A model generated the notes under the pieces. The model was not told the origin of the DNA. It was given only the letters and a program-made list of their open reading frames with translations, and made no database searches. From Photobacterium profundum (GTDB lineage: Bacteria; Pseudomonadota; Gammaproteobacteria; Enterobacterales; Vibrionaceae), in assembly GCF_003026285.1 (NCBI RefSeq), contig NZ_PYOD01000004.1, positions 310,001 to 374,000 on the forward strand: a stretch of DNA of 64,000 bases. The letters are read 5' to 3'. The translations under genes and the position numbers were made by a program. Positions 51,320-60,021 of this stretch are shown here, in pieces; positions within the stretch are counted from its first letter, which is position 1, and every line of letters starts with the position of its first letter.

Positions 51320-51781
51320 ATGATCAAGCCAATTACCATGATTCCTGAGTTAGAGAACAACACATCTTTCATGCTGGGTTTAGCCTATAAACAGTTTAGA
51401 ACCATTGCTAACCAAACATTGGCGGTAGAGTGTGATATCACATTGGAAATGTTGGGTGCATTGCGCGTACTGGCGCATTTGGGTGAAGTACCTCAGCAAG
51501 CATTAGCAGAAGCATTACGCCGTGAACGCTCGGTAACTAAGCGTTTAGTGGATAATTGCATTAAACGTGGTTTGGTTGAGGTGCATAAGAGTGAGCTGAA
51601 TAAGAAAGCCCGTTACCTTGTATTAACGCCTAAAGGGATTGAAGTGAAAGACAAAGCACACCAGCAACTGAGTACGCTTGTCGACGATTTTTACTCACCG
51701 CTAACAAGGGAAGAACGAGGGTTGATTCTGTCTTTATGTAAGAAGCTTATTCGCGATGATATCTTTTTGACGGGGGAGTGA
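51320..51781 (+). CDS. MarR-family transcriptional regulator
   Basis: The start is uncertain: ATG at 51320 gives 153 residues, and an ATG at 51305 is also possible. The winged HTH covers about residues 35-100 (ALRVLAHLGEVPQQALAEALRRERSVTKRL, cited as the HTH region) with the wing HKSELNKKARYLVLTPKG. It is the third gene of the efflux operon, 32 nt after the pump gene, and probably represses the operon through the two TTGTT-AACAA palindromes. Phenolic ligands are usual for such MarR proteins. Confidence 0.88.
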   Translation: MIKPITMIPELENNTSFMLGLAYKQFRTIANQTLAVECDITLEMLGALRVLAHLGEVPQQALAEALRRERSVTKRLVDNCIKRGLVEVHKSELNKKARYLVLTPKGIEVKDKAHQQLSTLVDDFYSPLTREERGLILSLCKKLIRDDIFLTGE

Positions 51782-51977
51782 CGTTTCCATCGCTTTGGTA
51801 TAAATTAACCATGAGTTAAAGAAAAGGGGCAATATCCATCTGCCCAATGTGCTTTGTATGAATTAAATCATTAGTATTGCAAAAGCACTAAACATAAATA
51901 GAACTCCCAGCATTAAAAGAGCACTATCTACAAAAGAACGTTATTCATAAAGAACGCTATCAATTAAAAGCGTTGGG

Positions 51978-52307
51978 CTAATAAAGCGTAATATGCAGGG
52001 TACGTCGTATTGATTGGCAACGCTTTTTATCTAAAGGATCATTGAGGTAAATACCTTTATCTTCGGCACTTTTGCGATAAATAAGGGCTTTAGCTCGGTC
52101 GCCACTGTCTAAACGATCATATTCTTTTAATGTGCGAATTTTCAGCAAGTTGTATTTAGAAGAATCGCTAGAGTCGATATTTTTACAATATTCCATTGCA
52201 CCAGCATTTGCACCTAGTTTTGCGGCATCACTGAATAGGGCTGCTTGAGATGAAAACGAACTTAATAAAAGCGCACTAAGACCAAGAATAGGAATATATT
52301 TTTTCAT
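51978..52307 (-). CDS. Secreted hypothetical protein
   Basis: The ATG at 52307 follows CGGAGA and starts a clear signal peptide (MKKYIPILGLSALLLSSFSSQA), giving 109 residues; the longer upstream frame is rejected. The mature part has two cysteines (MEYCKNI and KKRCQSI) that could form a disulfide, with a helix-rich pattern LGANAGAMEYC and LKEYDRLDSGDRAKALIYRK. I do not recognise the family. The protein is predicted periplasmic. It has no obvious partner nearby. Confidence 0.65.
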   Translation of the reverse strand: MKKYIPILGLSALLLSSFSSQAALFSDAAKLGANAGAMEYCKNIDSSDSSKYNLLKIRTLKEYDRLDSGDRAKALIYRKSAEDKGIYLNDPLDKKRCQSIRRTLHITLY

Positions 52308-52432
52308 TTGATTCTCCGAAACATTAATTATCAGACAGGTGCAGTTTGCCCAATTCGGTGAACCTTTATTTACCTTTATACGCCATCTCACGAAAGAATA
52401 GATCAGTGATTTTGTACTTATCCAGAATAATA

Positions 52433-53194
52433 TTACTCAACAGGGTATTTTAATTTTAGTGCTCGGCTTACTTTCATTTTTACCGATCGCCAGTGAGTTT
52501 TGGGTACTTTGGGGGCGCAATTCAATAAGTGTTGGAATTCTTGTTCTGAAGGTTGTACTTCACCACCATGAGCGAGAATAATGGAATCTGGCTTTAAGGC
52601 GATAATTTTATGTAATGAATTACGGTAACGATTAGGGTAAAAAACGGGGAAGGGCGGAATATAATTCCCTTTAACTTTTACCATTAAATCAGCCACATAA
52701 ATACGGTTGCTTGGTACATGATGTAACGATATATCCCTGTCGGTATGGCCTTGAGTAGCAAGAGCGACCCAGTCAGGAAAGTTTGGCAAGGCATCACCAT
52801 CATTAAGCTTATAGTCTGTTTTTAGCTTACTCGAATACCAGATATTGCGTCGCGGTTTCTTCATGCGCTTTGCCACCCATTTAGCAAGTAGCATGTCGGT
52901 TAAATGCATGAGTACCCCTTCAAACCCCTTATACCATTGACCTGGTACATTCGCTGCTGCAATTTTACAGCCTGTTAAAGTGCGTAATTTATGCGCCGCC
53001 CCTGCATGATCAGGGTGCATGTGGGTAACAATGATCAGGTTAAGATCGCTCATTGGTCTTTGTAGTATTCTTATAATAAAGTGTTTTAAAACAGGTATAT
53101 CTGCTCGGCTACAGCCATCGAGTAAGAGAAGTTTATCTTGGTATTCAACTAAATAAATGGATTGAATATAACCGTCTAATTTATGTAGTTTCAT
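52433..53194 (-). CDS. Metallo-beta-lactamase fold hydrolase
   Basis: I start at the ATG at 53194 (253 residues), since the upstream extension does not look like part of the domain. The metal motif is VTHMHPDHAGAAH (residues about 55-67), with further ligands in ATQGHTDRDISLHHV, VADLMVKV and IILAHGGEV. The fold is that of glyoxalase II and lactonase-like MBL enzymes. The substrate is unknown. No neighbour points to a pathway. No strong ribosome binding site was seen, so the start is not certain. Confidence 0.85.
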   Translation of the reverse strand: MKLHKLDGYIQSIYLVEYQDKLLLLDGCSRADIPVLKHFIIRILQRPMSDLNLIIVTHMHPDHAGAAHKLRTLTGCKIAAANVPGQWYKGFEGVLMHLTDMLLAKWVAKRMKKPRRNIWYSSKLKTDYKLNDGDALPNFPDWVALATQGHTDRDISLHHVPSNRIYVADLMVKVKGNYIPPFPVFYPNRYRNSLHKIIALKPDSIILAHGGEVQPSEQEFQHLLNCAPKVPKTHWRSVKMKVSRALKLKYPVE

Positions 53195-53418
53195 CGTAAA
53201 AGGGGCACACTCTAGGTTTATTATTAGTTGAACATTGATAATAGCCCTAAGATCGCATAATGCCCAACTCATCTGACCATTAAGCTATTTGATGATTGCA
53301 AATAGTACCGATTGGACTCGAGACTGAAGAGGTAAAAATAAGGAGGGAGGGGAAAATAACGCCAACCAGATGGTCAGCGTATTTTAAAGTCTTGAGTACT
53401 TAGCGTAATCAGATCAAT

Positions 53419-53808
53419 CTATCGACGTCGAGGTCCACGTGATCTTTCTTTATGGGCAGAAGCCGCTTTTGCTTGAGAAAGCTCAATCGATTCAACAGTC
53501 AACACCATTGGCTCTCGTGGCAAGATGCCTACTGCAAAAGTACGCTTACGAGGCGGTAATGAAAACTCTGCTTCGCTTGCTCTTGGCATACGCTTAAAGC
53601 GAGATAGATAAAAGTTTTCTAACTTCTCTCTAGCCCATTCTGTTTTACGAAAGAATTTAACGCAACCTTCTAGGGTTGGGTTGGTGTTAAAGCAGTGAAA
53701 ACGCATAGCAGTTCCAAGGATCTCCCAGCCATAAAAGTCGATAAGTTCTGTTAGTAAAACCTCTAACTTAAGGCCATGTAACGGGTTGTTTTGTTGTTCT
53801 TCTATCAT
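53419..53808 (-). CDS. VF530 (DUF2132) family DNA-binding-like protein with basic tail
   Basis: A 129-residue protein. Residues about 7-75 are a VF530/DUF2132 domain: NPLHGLKLEVLLTELIDFYGW, then NTNPTLEGCVKFFRKTEWARE. The family was named for the Vibrio fischeri protein and is often described as DNA-binding. Here a basic C-terminal tail of about 50 residues (ending KERSRGPRRR) is added, which could raise nucleic-acid affinity. The gene is alone on the minus strand. Confidence 0.85.
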   Translation of the reverse strand: MIEEQQNNPLHGLKLEVLLTELIDFYGWEILGTAMRFHCFNTNPTLEGCVKFFRKTEWAREKLENFYLSRFKRMPRASEAEFSLPPRKRTFAVGILPREPMVLTVESIELSQAKAASAHKERSRGPRRR

Positions 53809-53898
53809 TGCGATTCCTAAAACGGGTATTTATAGCGTGATCTCCGTCTATTATACTGTGTACTTGGGTTGAATGAATACAATTTAATCCACTATTCA

Positions 53899-54315
53899 TC
53901 AGCAATCGCTATCTACTAATTTCACTTCATACGTACCTGTTACCCGCATATCGCTATAAGTAATATAACAGCGGCTTTTTTGCTTAAACGATAAAGTAGC
54001 CGTACGCCCATTCTCGTCCGTACCGTTGTTTGATAAATTTAGCGATTCATCAATATCAAACGCCCTTTTTATATTATCGATATGGGCTGTAGGGTAACCA
54101 CCGCAGGTATAGATGTCCTCTATGTAAACAAAGCAGCTAGAGTCGACACCACGGAGCAATGACTTTGTATAAACTATCCCAGACATAGTGTGCATAGTAG
54201 AAACAATTGTTTTTAATGCCGCACGCCTAGTATCAGACTGAAAATTGAGCATTTTTATATAGGCAGTAATAGAGACTATTGCTAAAACGATAATGACGAT
54301 AATTAACCTGAGCAT
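53899..54315 (-). CDS. Type IV pilin-like protein without a prepilin leader
   Basis: A 138-residue protein whose first 38 residues (LIIVIIVLAIVSITAYIKM, then LNFQSDTRRAALKTI) match the N-terminal helix of MSHA-type pilins, including the LNxQSDxRxAxLK block. The prepilin peptidase site (G|FTLIE) that should precede it is absent. The ATG has a good AAGGG ribosome binding site, so the gene seems to start here. Two cysteine pairs in the C-terminal part (CFVYIEDIYTC and CYIT to the final C) resemble pilin disulfides. It may stay as a membrane-anchored protein and not enter a pilus. Confidence 0.7.
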   Translation of the reverse strand: MLRLIIVIIVLAIVSITAYIKMLNFQSDTRRAALKTIVSTMHTMSGIVYTKSLLRGVDSSCFVYIEDIYTCGGYPTAHIDNIKRAFDIDESLNLSNNGTDENGRTATLSFKQKSRCYITYSDMRVTGTYEVKLVDSDC

Positions 54316-54761
54316 GTATATCCCTTATTGAAATGGTGAAAGCCATTCCAGCGTCTTATTTTAATATTTGTTATTAACGTTATTGTTATTAAATAATTAA
54401 TCACAGTAGTTACAATAGAGGTCCGTCAAGTATTTGACGATAATAGCATAAGATGAACAATGTACAATTATTTTAACGTATAGCAGTTAATATATTTATT
54501 GTTCAATTTCAATGGTTGAAATAATAATTCATCATTGCGAGGATTATTTGAATAGTCATGCGATTACTTATGTGTTTACTGGTATAAAAAATATTCGTGG
54601 ATGTAATGATATTATCGAGTCAACCGACCTGCTTTTTGACCATTCCCATATCTTGTTAGTTCATATGGATTCTCATAAACTGAGATTATATGGAATTAAT
54701 AACATTAAAATTCTCACTGAGTGAGAATTGTGTTTGTGTTTTGTTTTAAAGAGGATTAAAA
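54316..54761. other. Non-coding region upstream of the IclR gene
   Basis: About 450 nt. It holds a palindrome at 54424-54439 and, near 54340, a short stretch (GTGAAAGCCATTCCAGC) resembling the left block of repeat family II. A 70-codon open frame at 54512-54724 has no ribosome binding site and is not called. Confidence 0.45.
54424..54439. promoter_or_regulatory. Palindrome upstream of the IclR-hutG pair
   Basis: CGTCAA-GTAT-TTGACG is a perfect inverted repeat. It lies 322 nt before the IclR start, so it could be an operator for IclR or part of the pilin-like gene promoter. Confidence 0.4.
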
Positions 54762-55511
54762 ATGTTGGAGAAGACAACATTGAGTGGAAATCTCTTGAGC
54801 CCAAACCAACGGTTATTACAAATTTTACTGACGATCTCCTCATCTTCAGCGCCGTTATCAGCACAGATGATCAGTGAACAGACAGATACGCCGGTTAGCT
54901 CGGTATATCGATATATTGCGACGCTGCGTGAATGGAACTTTATTGAAGAACAACCGAGTGGTAAGCGTTATACGGTTGGTCCTGCTGCACTGCAACTCAT
55001 GCGTAACTTTCACACGTTTTCGCCCTTGTCGGAAGGTGTTAGACCTGTACTAAAGCGCTTACAAGATCAAACTGGCGAGATGTCGGCCTATATGGTGCCC
55101 GTTGGGTTTAATGCTTTATGTGTCGAAATGGTAGATAGCCCTTATGCGTTAAGGTGTAGTTACCAGCAAGGCCAAAGCCAGCCGCTTATTTTAGGCGCTT
55201 CATCAAAAGTGATATTAGCGCAATTTAATGAGAAGCGATTACTTAGTACGTTAACGCATTTCGGCATTGCGGATGAGCATGAAAAAGCAAAGTGGTTTAA
55301 TGAGTTGCGGTGTATTAAAAAAGAAGGTTATGCGTTAAGTACGTCTGAATTTGATCTGGGTGTATCCAGTGTGAGTGCTCCTGTGTTTTTGAATAAAAAA
55401 GTGGTGGGTGCGATTAGTGTAATGGCACCTACAGAACGCATTAATAATAAAAAAAACAGCATCGTATTTGCTGTATTACAAGCTGCTCGAATGCTGCCTC
55501 CTGAATGGTAA
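54762..55511 (+). CDS. IclR-family transcriptional regulator
   Basis: A 249-residue regulator. The N-terminal winged HTH (residues about 15-75) includes ISEQTDTPVSSVYRYIATLREW, and the C-terminal effector domain (about 90-245) has LILGASSKVILAQF and GVSSVSAPVFL. An AGAGGA ribosome binding site precedes the ATG. It lies 30 nt before the formimidoylglutamase-like gene on the same strand, so it probably regulates that gene. IclR control is unusual for histidine-use genes, which are more often under HutC (GntR). Confidence 0.9.
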   Translation: MLEKTTLSGNLLSPNQRLLQILLTISSSSAPLSAQMISEQTDTPVSSVYRYIATLREWNFIEEQPSGKRYTVGPAALQLMRNFHTFSPLSEGVRPVLKRLQDQTGEMSAYMVPVGFNALCVEMVDSPYALRCSYQQGQSQPLILGASSKVILAQFNEKRLLSTLTHFGIADEHEKAKWFNELRCIKKEGYALSTSEFDLGVSSVSAPVFLNKKVVGAISVMAPTERINNKKNSIVFAVLQAARMLPPEW

Positions 55512-55541
55512 TGCAATAGTCCGGCTATATTAGGAGGCACA

Positions 55542-56528
55542 ATGTTTTTTAAACAGTTAAATCAGTGGTTTGTTCGAGTTATTCCTAATAGCTACCATAA
55601 CTCAACATCTTTCCGTTCTTACACTGAACAGTCTCAGGTTGGGGCGGTGTTGTTTGGTGTCGCTTCAGACTTGAGTCTTGGTCGTTTTCGTGGCCGTTTA
55701 AGTGACAGTGATGGACCTGAAAGCATCTGCCGGGCACTAAAGAAAGAGTATAAAGGTTCACCTTCTTTTCCATTGTATGATGCGGGCATAATTGATGAAC
55801 TAGATGGGCTTGAATTTAATGAATTACAAGCTTTGCAATATCAGAAAATAGTCGGTTTTTTCGAGAAAGGGCATTTCCCTGTCGTATTAGGTGGTGGGCA
55901 TGAAATATCTATTTCTAGTTATCAAGCACTGTCTGATTACGTTAATCAACCAAAACATATTGCACATCAGGTTCATGATAATAATGAAGAGAAAGGGCGC
56001 CAGGCTCGAGTAGGGGTTATTAATTTCGATGCACATTTCGAATTACGACCAACATTATCACCAAAAGTCGGATCCGTATTCCATTCTATTGCGAGTTACT
56101 GTACAGAACATCATCGTCCTTTTCATTATTTAGGCTTAGGTATATGCAATCGAACTAATTCACAATCATCATTTGAATATGCTGAGCAATTAGGTTGCCA
56201 TTGGCTATTAGATAAAGAAATGACGATGCGGAATAAAAAGATTGTGCAGAACAAAATTGATCGTTTCTTGAGCGAGGTTGATTATATACATATTAGTTTT
56301 GATCTGTCGGTTTTTTCTGCAACTGTCGCTTCAGGTGTTAATTTGTCGCGGGTTCAAGGGGTTGAGTGGTCTATTATTGAGTATGCGCTTAAGCGAATTA
56401 TCAGCAGCGGAAAAGTGAAAATATTAGACGTTGTTGAATTAAATCCAGAGTTTGATTACGAGGATCAAACGGCACGCATAGCGGCAAAAGTAGTGAGTAC
56501 CGTTATAAGCAAACAAGCCATGTTGTGA
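55542..56528 (+). CDS. hutG: Formimidoylglutamase-like ureohydrolase with changed metal ligands
   Basis: A 328-residue member of the arginase/agmatinase/HutG family. GGGHE is present (residues about 124-128). The next metal motif, DAHxD in active enzymes, reads FDAHFELR (Glu for the second Asp). The third, DxD, reads SFDLSVFS (Ser for the second Asp). The C-terminal VVELNPEFDYEDQTARIAAK is typical of HutG. With two of six manganese ligands altered, normal catalysis is doubtful. A perfect AGGAGG ribosome binding site follows the IclR gene. No other hut gene is nearby. Confidence 0.8.
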   Translation: MFFKQLNQWFVRVIPNSYHNSTSFRSYTEQSQVGAVLFGVASDLSLGRFRGRLSDSDGPESICRALKKEYKGSPSFPLYDAGIIDELDGLEFNELQALQYQKIVGFFEKGHFPVVLGGGHEISISSYQALSDYVNQPKHIAHQVHDNNEEKGRQARVGVINFDAHFELRPTLSPKVGSVFHSIASYCTEHHRPFHYLGLGICNRTNSQSSFEYAEQLGCHWLLDKEMTMRNKKIVQNKIDRFLSEVDYIHISFDLSVFSATVASGVNLSRVQGVEWSIIEYALKRIISSGKVKILDVVELNPEFDYEDQTARIAAKVVSTVISKQAML

Positions 56529-56603
56529 TAAATGAAAATCTATGACTTATCTGATTATTAAAAGGTGTAGATGTAGTTTGAGAATATATTCACCGATACA
56601 GCA

Positions 56604-56643
56604 CAAACACATTTCATCGGCATCGGCTGATGAAGTGTGTTTG
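56604..56643. terminator. Bidirectional terminator
   Basis: A 15-bp stem (CAAACACATTTCATC and its near complement, one mismatch or G-T pair) with a 10-nt loop lies between the convergent HutG and GreA-like genes. Confidence 0.8.
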
Positions 56644-56686
56644 AAAATCGCGATTGCTAGCACACGAGCGGTGAAGGCAAGATCAA

Positions 56687-57187
56687 TCAGCTAATTAGTG
56701 CAATTTCATAATTGATGATTTGATTGCCAATATGCACATCGACGTCGTCGTGTAATTCTCGCCCAATTAACGCTTCCCCTAACGGAGATGTAGGGGTAAC
56801 AACAATAATATCTTTTTCATCAAAGCGAACTTTTAAACCGCCAGCAGATGGAGCAAAAAAGACGTATTTGTTGTTATCATCTTCATCGATAAGTTGTATT
56901 AAACACCCTAAAGTGACAACTTTCTTTTCTGTATCATCTGCTATATTAAGCTTCTTGAAGGCAAGAATATCGGCTTCACATTCTGCTACTCGTTGAGCTT
57001 GACCATGCGCTAAATACGATGCTTCTAACGCTAATGTGTCATATTGATTTTCAGCCACATTTTCATCATTCGTTGCCGTATTGTAAGCACGCAATGCCGC
57101 TTCAACAGCACCTTGATGCGTTTCCTCTAATGCGGAAATCATCTGTTCGAGTAACAAGGTTTTATCCATACCTACACGTTTAACCAT
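56687..57187 (-). CDS. GreA/GreB-family elongation factor-like protein
   Basis: A 166-residue protein. Residues about 10-85 form a helical, probably coiled-coil N-terminal arm rich in Glu, Ala and Asn, and residues about 90-165 form the GreA/GreB C-terminal domain (VVTLGCLIQLIDEDDNNKYVFF, then VVTPTSPLGEALIGRELHDDV). Such proteins bind the secondary channel of RNA polymerase. The arm is not closely similar to GreA, so the activity may differ. The start may be the ATG at 57169. The gene is alone. Confidence 0.82.
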   Translation of the reverse strand: MVKRVGMDKTLLLEQMISALEETHQGAVEAALRAYNTATNDENVAENQYDTLALEASYLAHGQAQRVAECEADILAFKKLNIADDTEKKVVTLGCLIQLIDEDDNNKYVFFAPSAGGLKVRFDEKDIIVVTPTSPLGEALIGRELHDDVDVHIGNQIINYEIALIS

Positions 57188-57255
57188 TTTGGATATAAGT
57201 AAAGGCTATATCCTAGATAGTCAAACGTGACGAGTAAAGAATAAGCGTATAAATA

Positions 57256-57678
57256 TTACGATGCGGCAACCATTGGAATGAATCGTGAGCGGATAGTGTC
57301 GTAACACCAGTTATACACAATAGCATAAACAAGAAAAAAGATGACCACGCCAGCATCCATTATTAATACCGTCCAAAAATCGAGCTGCAGTACCCACATC
57401 ATCAGCGGAAAACTAACAAAGACTAAGCCCAATTCGAAACCAAGACCATGACCAATTCGCATCTTTAATCCGCGAGATGCACGGTTTTCACCGTACACAC
57501 GGTCAAAAATAAGGTTGTAGATATAGTTCCAAGTCATTGCGATCATAGAAAGCCCGATGGCTAAACCAGCAACAGATTTAGTGTCTGCTGTCGTTACAAA
57601 AGATGCGGCTACCATGAAACAAAGTAGTGCAATTATTTCGAATAATACACTATGGAAAATACGTTCTTTAAATGACAT
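57256..57678 (-). CDS. PACE-family multidrug efflux transporter (AceI-like)
   Basis: The ATG at 57678 follows GAAGG, giving about 140 residues in four TM segments, two per bacterial transmembrane pair (BTP) domain. The key glutamate is in HSVLFEIIALLCF near residue 14, and each half has the NYIYNLIFDRV and NWCYDTIRSRF repeat ends. PACE pumps export chlorhexidine and other biocides, with natural polyamine substrates reported. It is divergent from a LysR gene, as AceI is from AceR in Acinetobacter. Confidence 0.92.
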   Translation of the reverse strand: MSFKERIFHSVLFEIIALLCFMVAASFVTTADTKSVAGLAIGLSMIAMTWNYIYNLIFDRVYGENRASRGLKMRIGHGLGFELGLVFVSFPLMMWVLQLDFWTVLIMDAGVVIFFLVYAIVYNWCYDTIRSRFIPMVAAS

Positions 57679-57719
57679 TTGAAACCTTCTATACATTATG
57701 GGTAAATCATGTGGTATAT

Positions 57720-57742
57720 AATCATCAATAAATAAGATGATT
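57720..57742. promoter_or_regulatory. LysR-type box ATC-N9-GAT between PACE and LysR genes
   Basis: AATCATC-N9-GATGATT is a perfect 7-bp inverted repeat in the 93-nt divergent spacer. ATC-N9-GAT is a known form of LysR-type recognition site. It probably binds the LysR protein encoded at 57772. Confidence 0.75.
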
Positions 57743-57771
57743 GATAGTTAGTTATTATCAGGAAAAGTGAT

Positions 57772-58653
57772 ATGTTGAATTTAGAACAGCTAAGAATGTT
57801 TGTGGTTACAGCACAGTTGGGTTCATTTTCAGCTTGCGCGCGTAAACTTGGGAAGGTGCAATCAGCAGTTAGCCAAGGAATAGCAACACTAGAAATTGAT
57901 TTAGATACGCAACTCTTTGACCGTAGCACCCGCAAGCCATCACTGACGCCTGAGGGGCAACGTTTATTATCATTCGCACAGGCTATTTTGCAGCAAACGA
58001 ATGAATTAGAAAATGCGGCAAATGCGTTGAATAAAAACAATGAAACCCAATTAAAATTAGCGGTAGACGATGCATTATTATTGCCTGCGTTATGGCAAAT
58101 TTTGTCTGACTTTTCGGTATTATTTCCTGCCACTATCTTAGATTTTTATACTGTTTCTACGCCTGATGTATATGCATTGGTGCATTCGGGCAGGGCAGAT
58201 ATAGGGTTAATGTTCGCAAACAGTGGTTTCCCTCAAGATGTTGATCTTTGTTACGTGGGTAGCTTGCCTTTTCATGGTGTTGTTAGCCCTTCGCACCCTT
58301 TAGCTTTGTTAGAAACTGTAAAAGCGGCTGATTTAATCCCTTACCGTCAGTTGTTGATTAAAGGTATTGAGGGGCAAGAATTGTCTCATTTTCCTATGAT
58401 TTCGGCGCACTTATGGTGGGGTAATACATTTAATGGGGTAAATCAGTTAGTTAAAAATGGTATCGGGTGGGGGTATATTCCTAGCCATATGTCTGATGAG
58501 GGAGTAGCAGAGGGGAAGATGGCTCGGTTGAATTTAAGCTTCGACCATAAACCTTGGCGCGTTCCCATTGATCGTGTGATGTCGAAGAAAAAAGCCAAAG
58601 GCCCTGCTTTAACGTGGCTAGCCGATGCGCTAACCTGTTTACTTGAAGAATAG
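57772..58653 (+). CDS. LysR-family regulator, probable activator of the PACE pump
   Basis: A 293-residue LysR regulator. The HTH is FVVTAQLGSFSACARKLG, then SAVSQGIATLEIDL (residues about 10-48), followed by a substrate-binding domain (about 90-290). It is similar to the LysR protein at 48035. It is divergent from the PACE transporter gene with a LysR box in between, the same layout as aceR-aceI in Acinetobacter. A hairpin follows the stop. Confidence 0.92.
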   Translation: MLNLEQLRMFVVTAQLGSFSACARKLGKVQSAVSQGIATLEIDLDTQLFDRSTRKPSLTPEGQRLLSFAQAILQQTNELENAANALNKNNETQLKLAVDDALLLPALWQILSDFSVLFPATILDFYTVSTPDVYALVHSGRADIGLMFANSGFPQDVDLCYVGSLPFHGVVSPSHPLALLETVKAADLIPYRQLLIKGIEGQELSHFPMISAHLWWGNTFNGVNQLVKNGIGWGYIPSHMSDEGVAEGKMARLNLSFDHKPWRVPIDRVMSKKKAKGPALTWLADALTCLLEE

Positions 58654-58655
58654 GG

Positions 58656-58675
58656 AAGGCTACTTATGTAGCCTT
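58656..58675. terminator. Bidirectional terminator
   Basis: A perfect 8-bp stem (AAGGCTAC and GTAGCCTT) with loop TTAT, 2 nt after the LysR stop and 19 nt from the chemoreceptor stop on the other strand. Confidence 0.8.
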
Positions 58676-58694
58676 AATCGATTTACTTAAGGGG

Positions 58695-59789
58695 CTAGTG
58701 CTTATATTTAATTACATCATCTAAAAGACGAGCAATGTTTGCTGCAACCTGTTCACTGGCATCTTCCATTGCGTTAATGTGAGTTATCAGTGTTTTTTGG
58801 TCGTCTTTTACCCCTGCCTCAAGCGCATAACGTCCAGAATCGTGGACTAATTTATGTGGACCATCTATGTAGCTAAAATGTGGTAAATGGCTATAGTGTT
58901 TCGCGCCATCACCCTCAAAATACCACTTGCCTAATCGACATTCTGTATGCGCGTTGACAGCTGCATTAAAGTTCCGTTTTTCAATAATGCTGTACACATT
59001 ATTCTTCCATACGGCGTGATCTAATTTTACGGTATCAAGAAAAGCGCGGGCTGTGGCAATTCTGATGACTTCCTGCATATGTTGTGATTTTGAAAGTACA
59101 TTCGTTACGACAGCATCAATTTGTTCTGATGATGCTGACACTTCTTCTGCGCATTGTTGATTTTCTGTAATCGTAGCTTTAATGTCATTTGTTTGGCTCA
59201 ATACTTGGTTAACTAAGTGCTCGATTTTTCCACTGGCATCATGCGCTTTTCCTGCTAATGCACGAACTTCGTCGGCGACAACAGCAAAACCTCTACCTGC
59301 TTCACCAGCTCGTGCTGCTTCAATGGCAGCGTTTAGTGCGAGTAGGTTTGTTTGAGCTGATATTTCTTGAATTGTTAATACCAGTTGCCCGATAGATGCG
59401 GCCGTTGTATCAAGCGTTGCGACAGCTTTCATACTGTTACTGGCTTGCGTACTTATTTTTTCAGCACGGTTTTCTAATCGAGAAAGCGCGGCATGAGTTT
59501 GTGTAAACATTTCATCAAGTTGTTTGAGTTCTTCGTTTTCCTCAACTAAATTTTCTGCACTGCTGGCTAACCCTTGTCGAATGGTTTCAAGCAGTGAACC
59601 ACCACGTAAATGGCTCGACATAACAGCGGTATCGAGCTGATTGTGTTGCTGTGATTGTTGAGTTTCATTTCGACTTATATTCAGTTGTTCGGTAAGTGAG
59701 TATATTTCTGATTGATGCTGTTCGTTTTGAGTAATAAGCTTTTGCTTTAAAAGCGTATTTTCATTTTTGAGCTGACGATTAAAAAACAT
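58695..59789 (-). CDS. Cytoplasmic methyl-accepting chemotaxis protein with CZB zinc domain
   Basis: A 364-residue soluble chemoreceptor with no TM segment. An N-terminal coiled coil (about 1-90) leads into the signalling hairpin with the conserved tip [22 protein letters not shown] (quoted in parts: [32 protein letters not shown]). The C-terminal CZB domain (about 245-355) has ligands in [30 protein letters not shown] and [12 protein letters not shown] domains bind zinc and sense zinc, pH or hypochlorite. It is alone, with no che genes nearby. The family is firm; the signal is inferred. Confidence 0.93.
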   Translation of the reverse strand: MFFNRQLKNENTLLKQKLITQNEQHQSEIYSLTEQLNISRNETQQSQQHNQLDTAVMSSHLRGGSLLETIRQGLASSAENLVEENEELKQLDEMFTQTHAALSRLENRAEKISTQASNSMKAVATLDTTAASIGQLVLTIQEISAQTNLLALNAAIEAARAGEAGRGFAVVADEVRALAGKAHDASGKIEHLVNQVLSQTNDIKATITENQQCAEEVSASSEQIDAVVTNVLSKSQHMQEVIRIATARAFLDTVKLDHAVWKNNVYSIIEKRNFNAAVNAHTECRLGKWYFEGDGAKHYSHLPHFSYIDGPHKLVHDSGRYALEAGVKDDQKTLITHINAMEDASEQVAANIARLLDDVIKYKH

Positions 59790-59968
59790 ATATTTTCCAA
59801 CTTAATGTCTTTAGATAATTATTATTGTTTTGATTGGATAATTATCCCACTAAAGAGGTATTTTTTAATATTGAGTGTCTAAAAGTGCAGGCAGTGTTGC
59901 ATAAAAATAAGGTGTATATACCCGATATAATCAGCAGTGATGAAAGGCTTTATTGTATTGGTAAAAGG

Positions 59969-60013
59969 AATAAGCTAATCATTCGATCGATGATCAGCTT
60001 AGATTAGCTTATT
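59969..60013 (-). terminator. Large hairpin terminator of the nucleoside hydrolase gene
   Basis: An 11-bp stem (AATAAGCTAAT and its complement) encloses a second nested hairpin (GATCAT and ATGATC). It lies 9 nt past the minus-strand stop and is followed by CCTTTT. Confidence 0.8.
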
Positions 60014-60021
60014 ATAACGCT

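Noticed and set aside
54512-54724. 70-codon plus-strand open frame
   Set aside because: No ribosome binding site before its ATG and no family resemblance. It lies in the presumed promoter region of the IclR gene.
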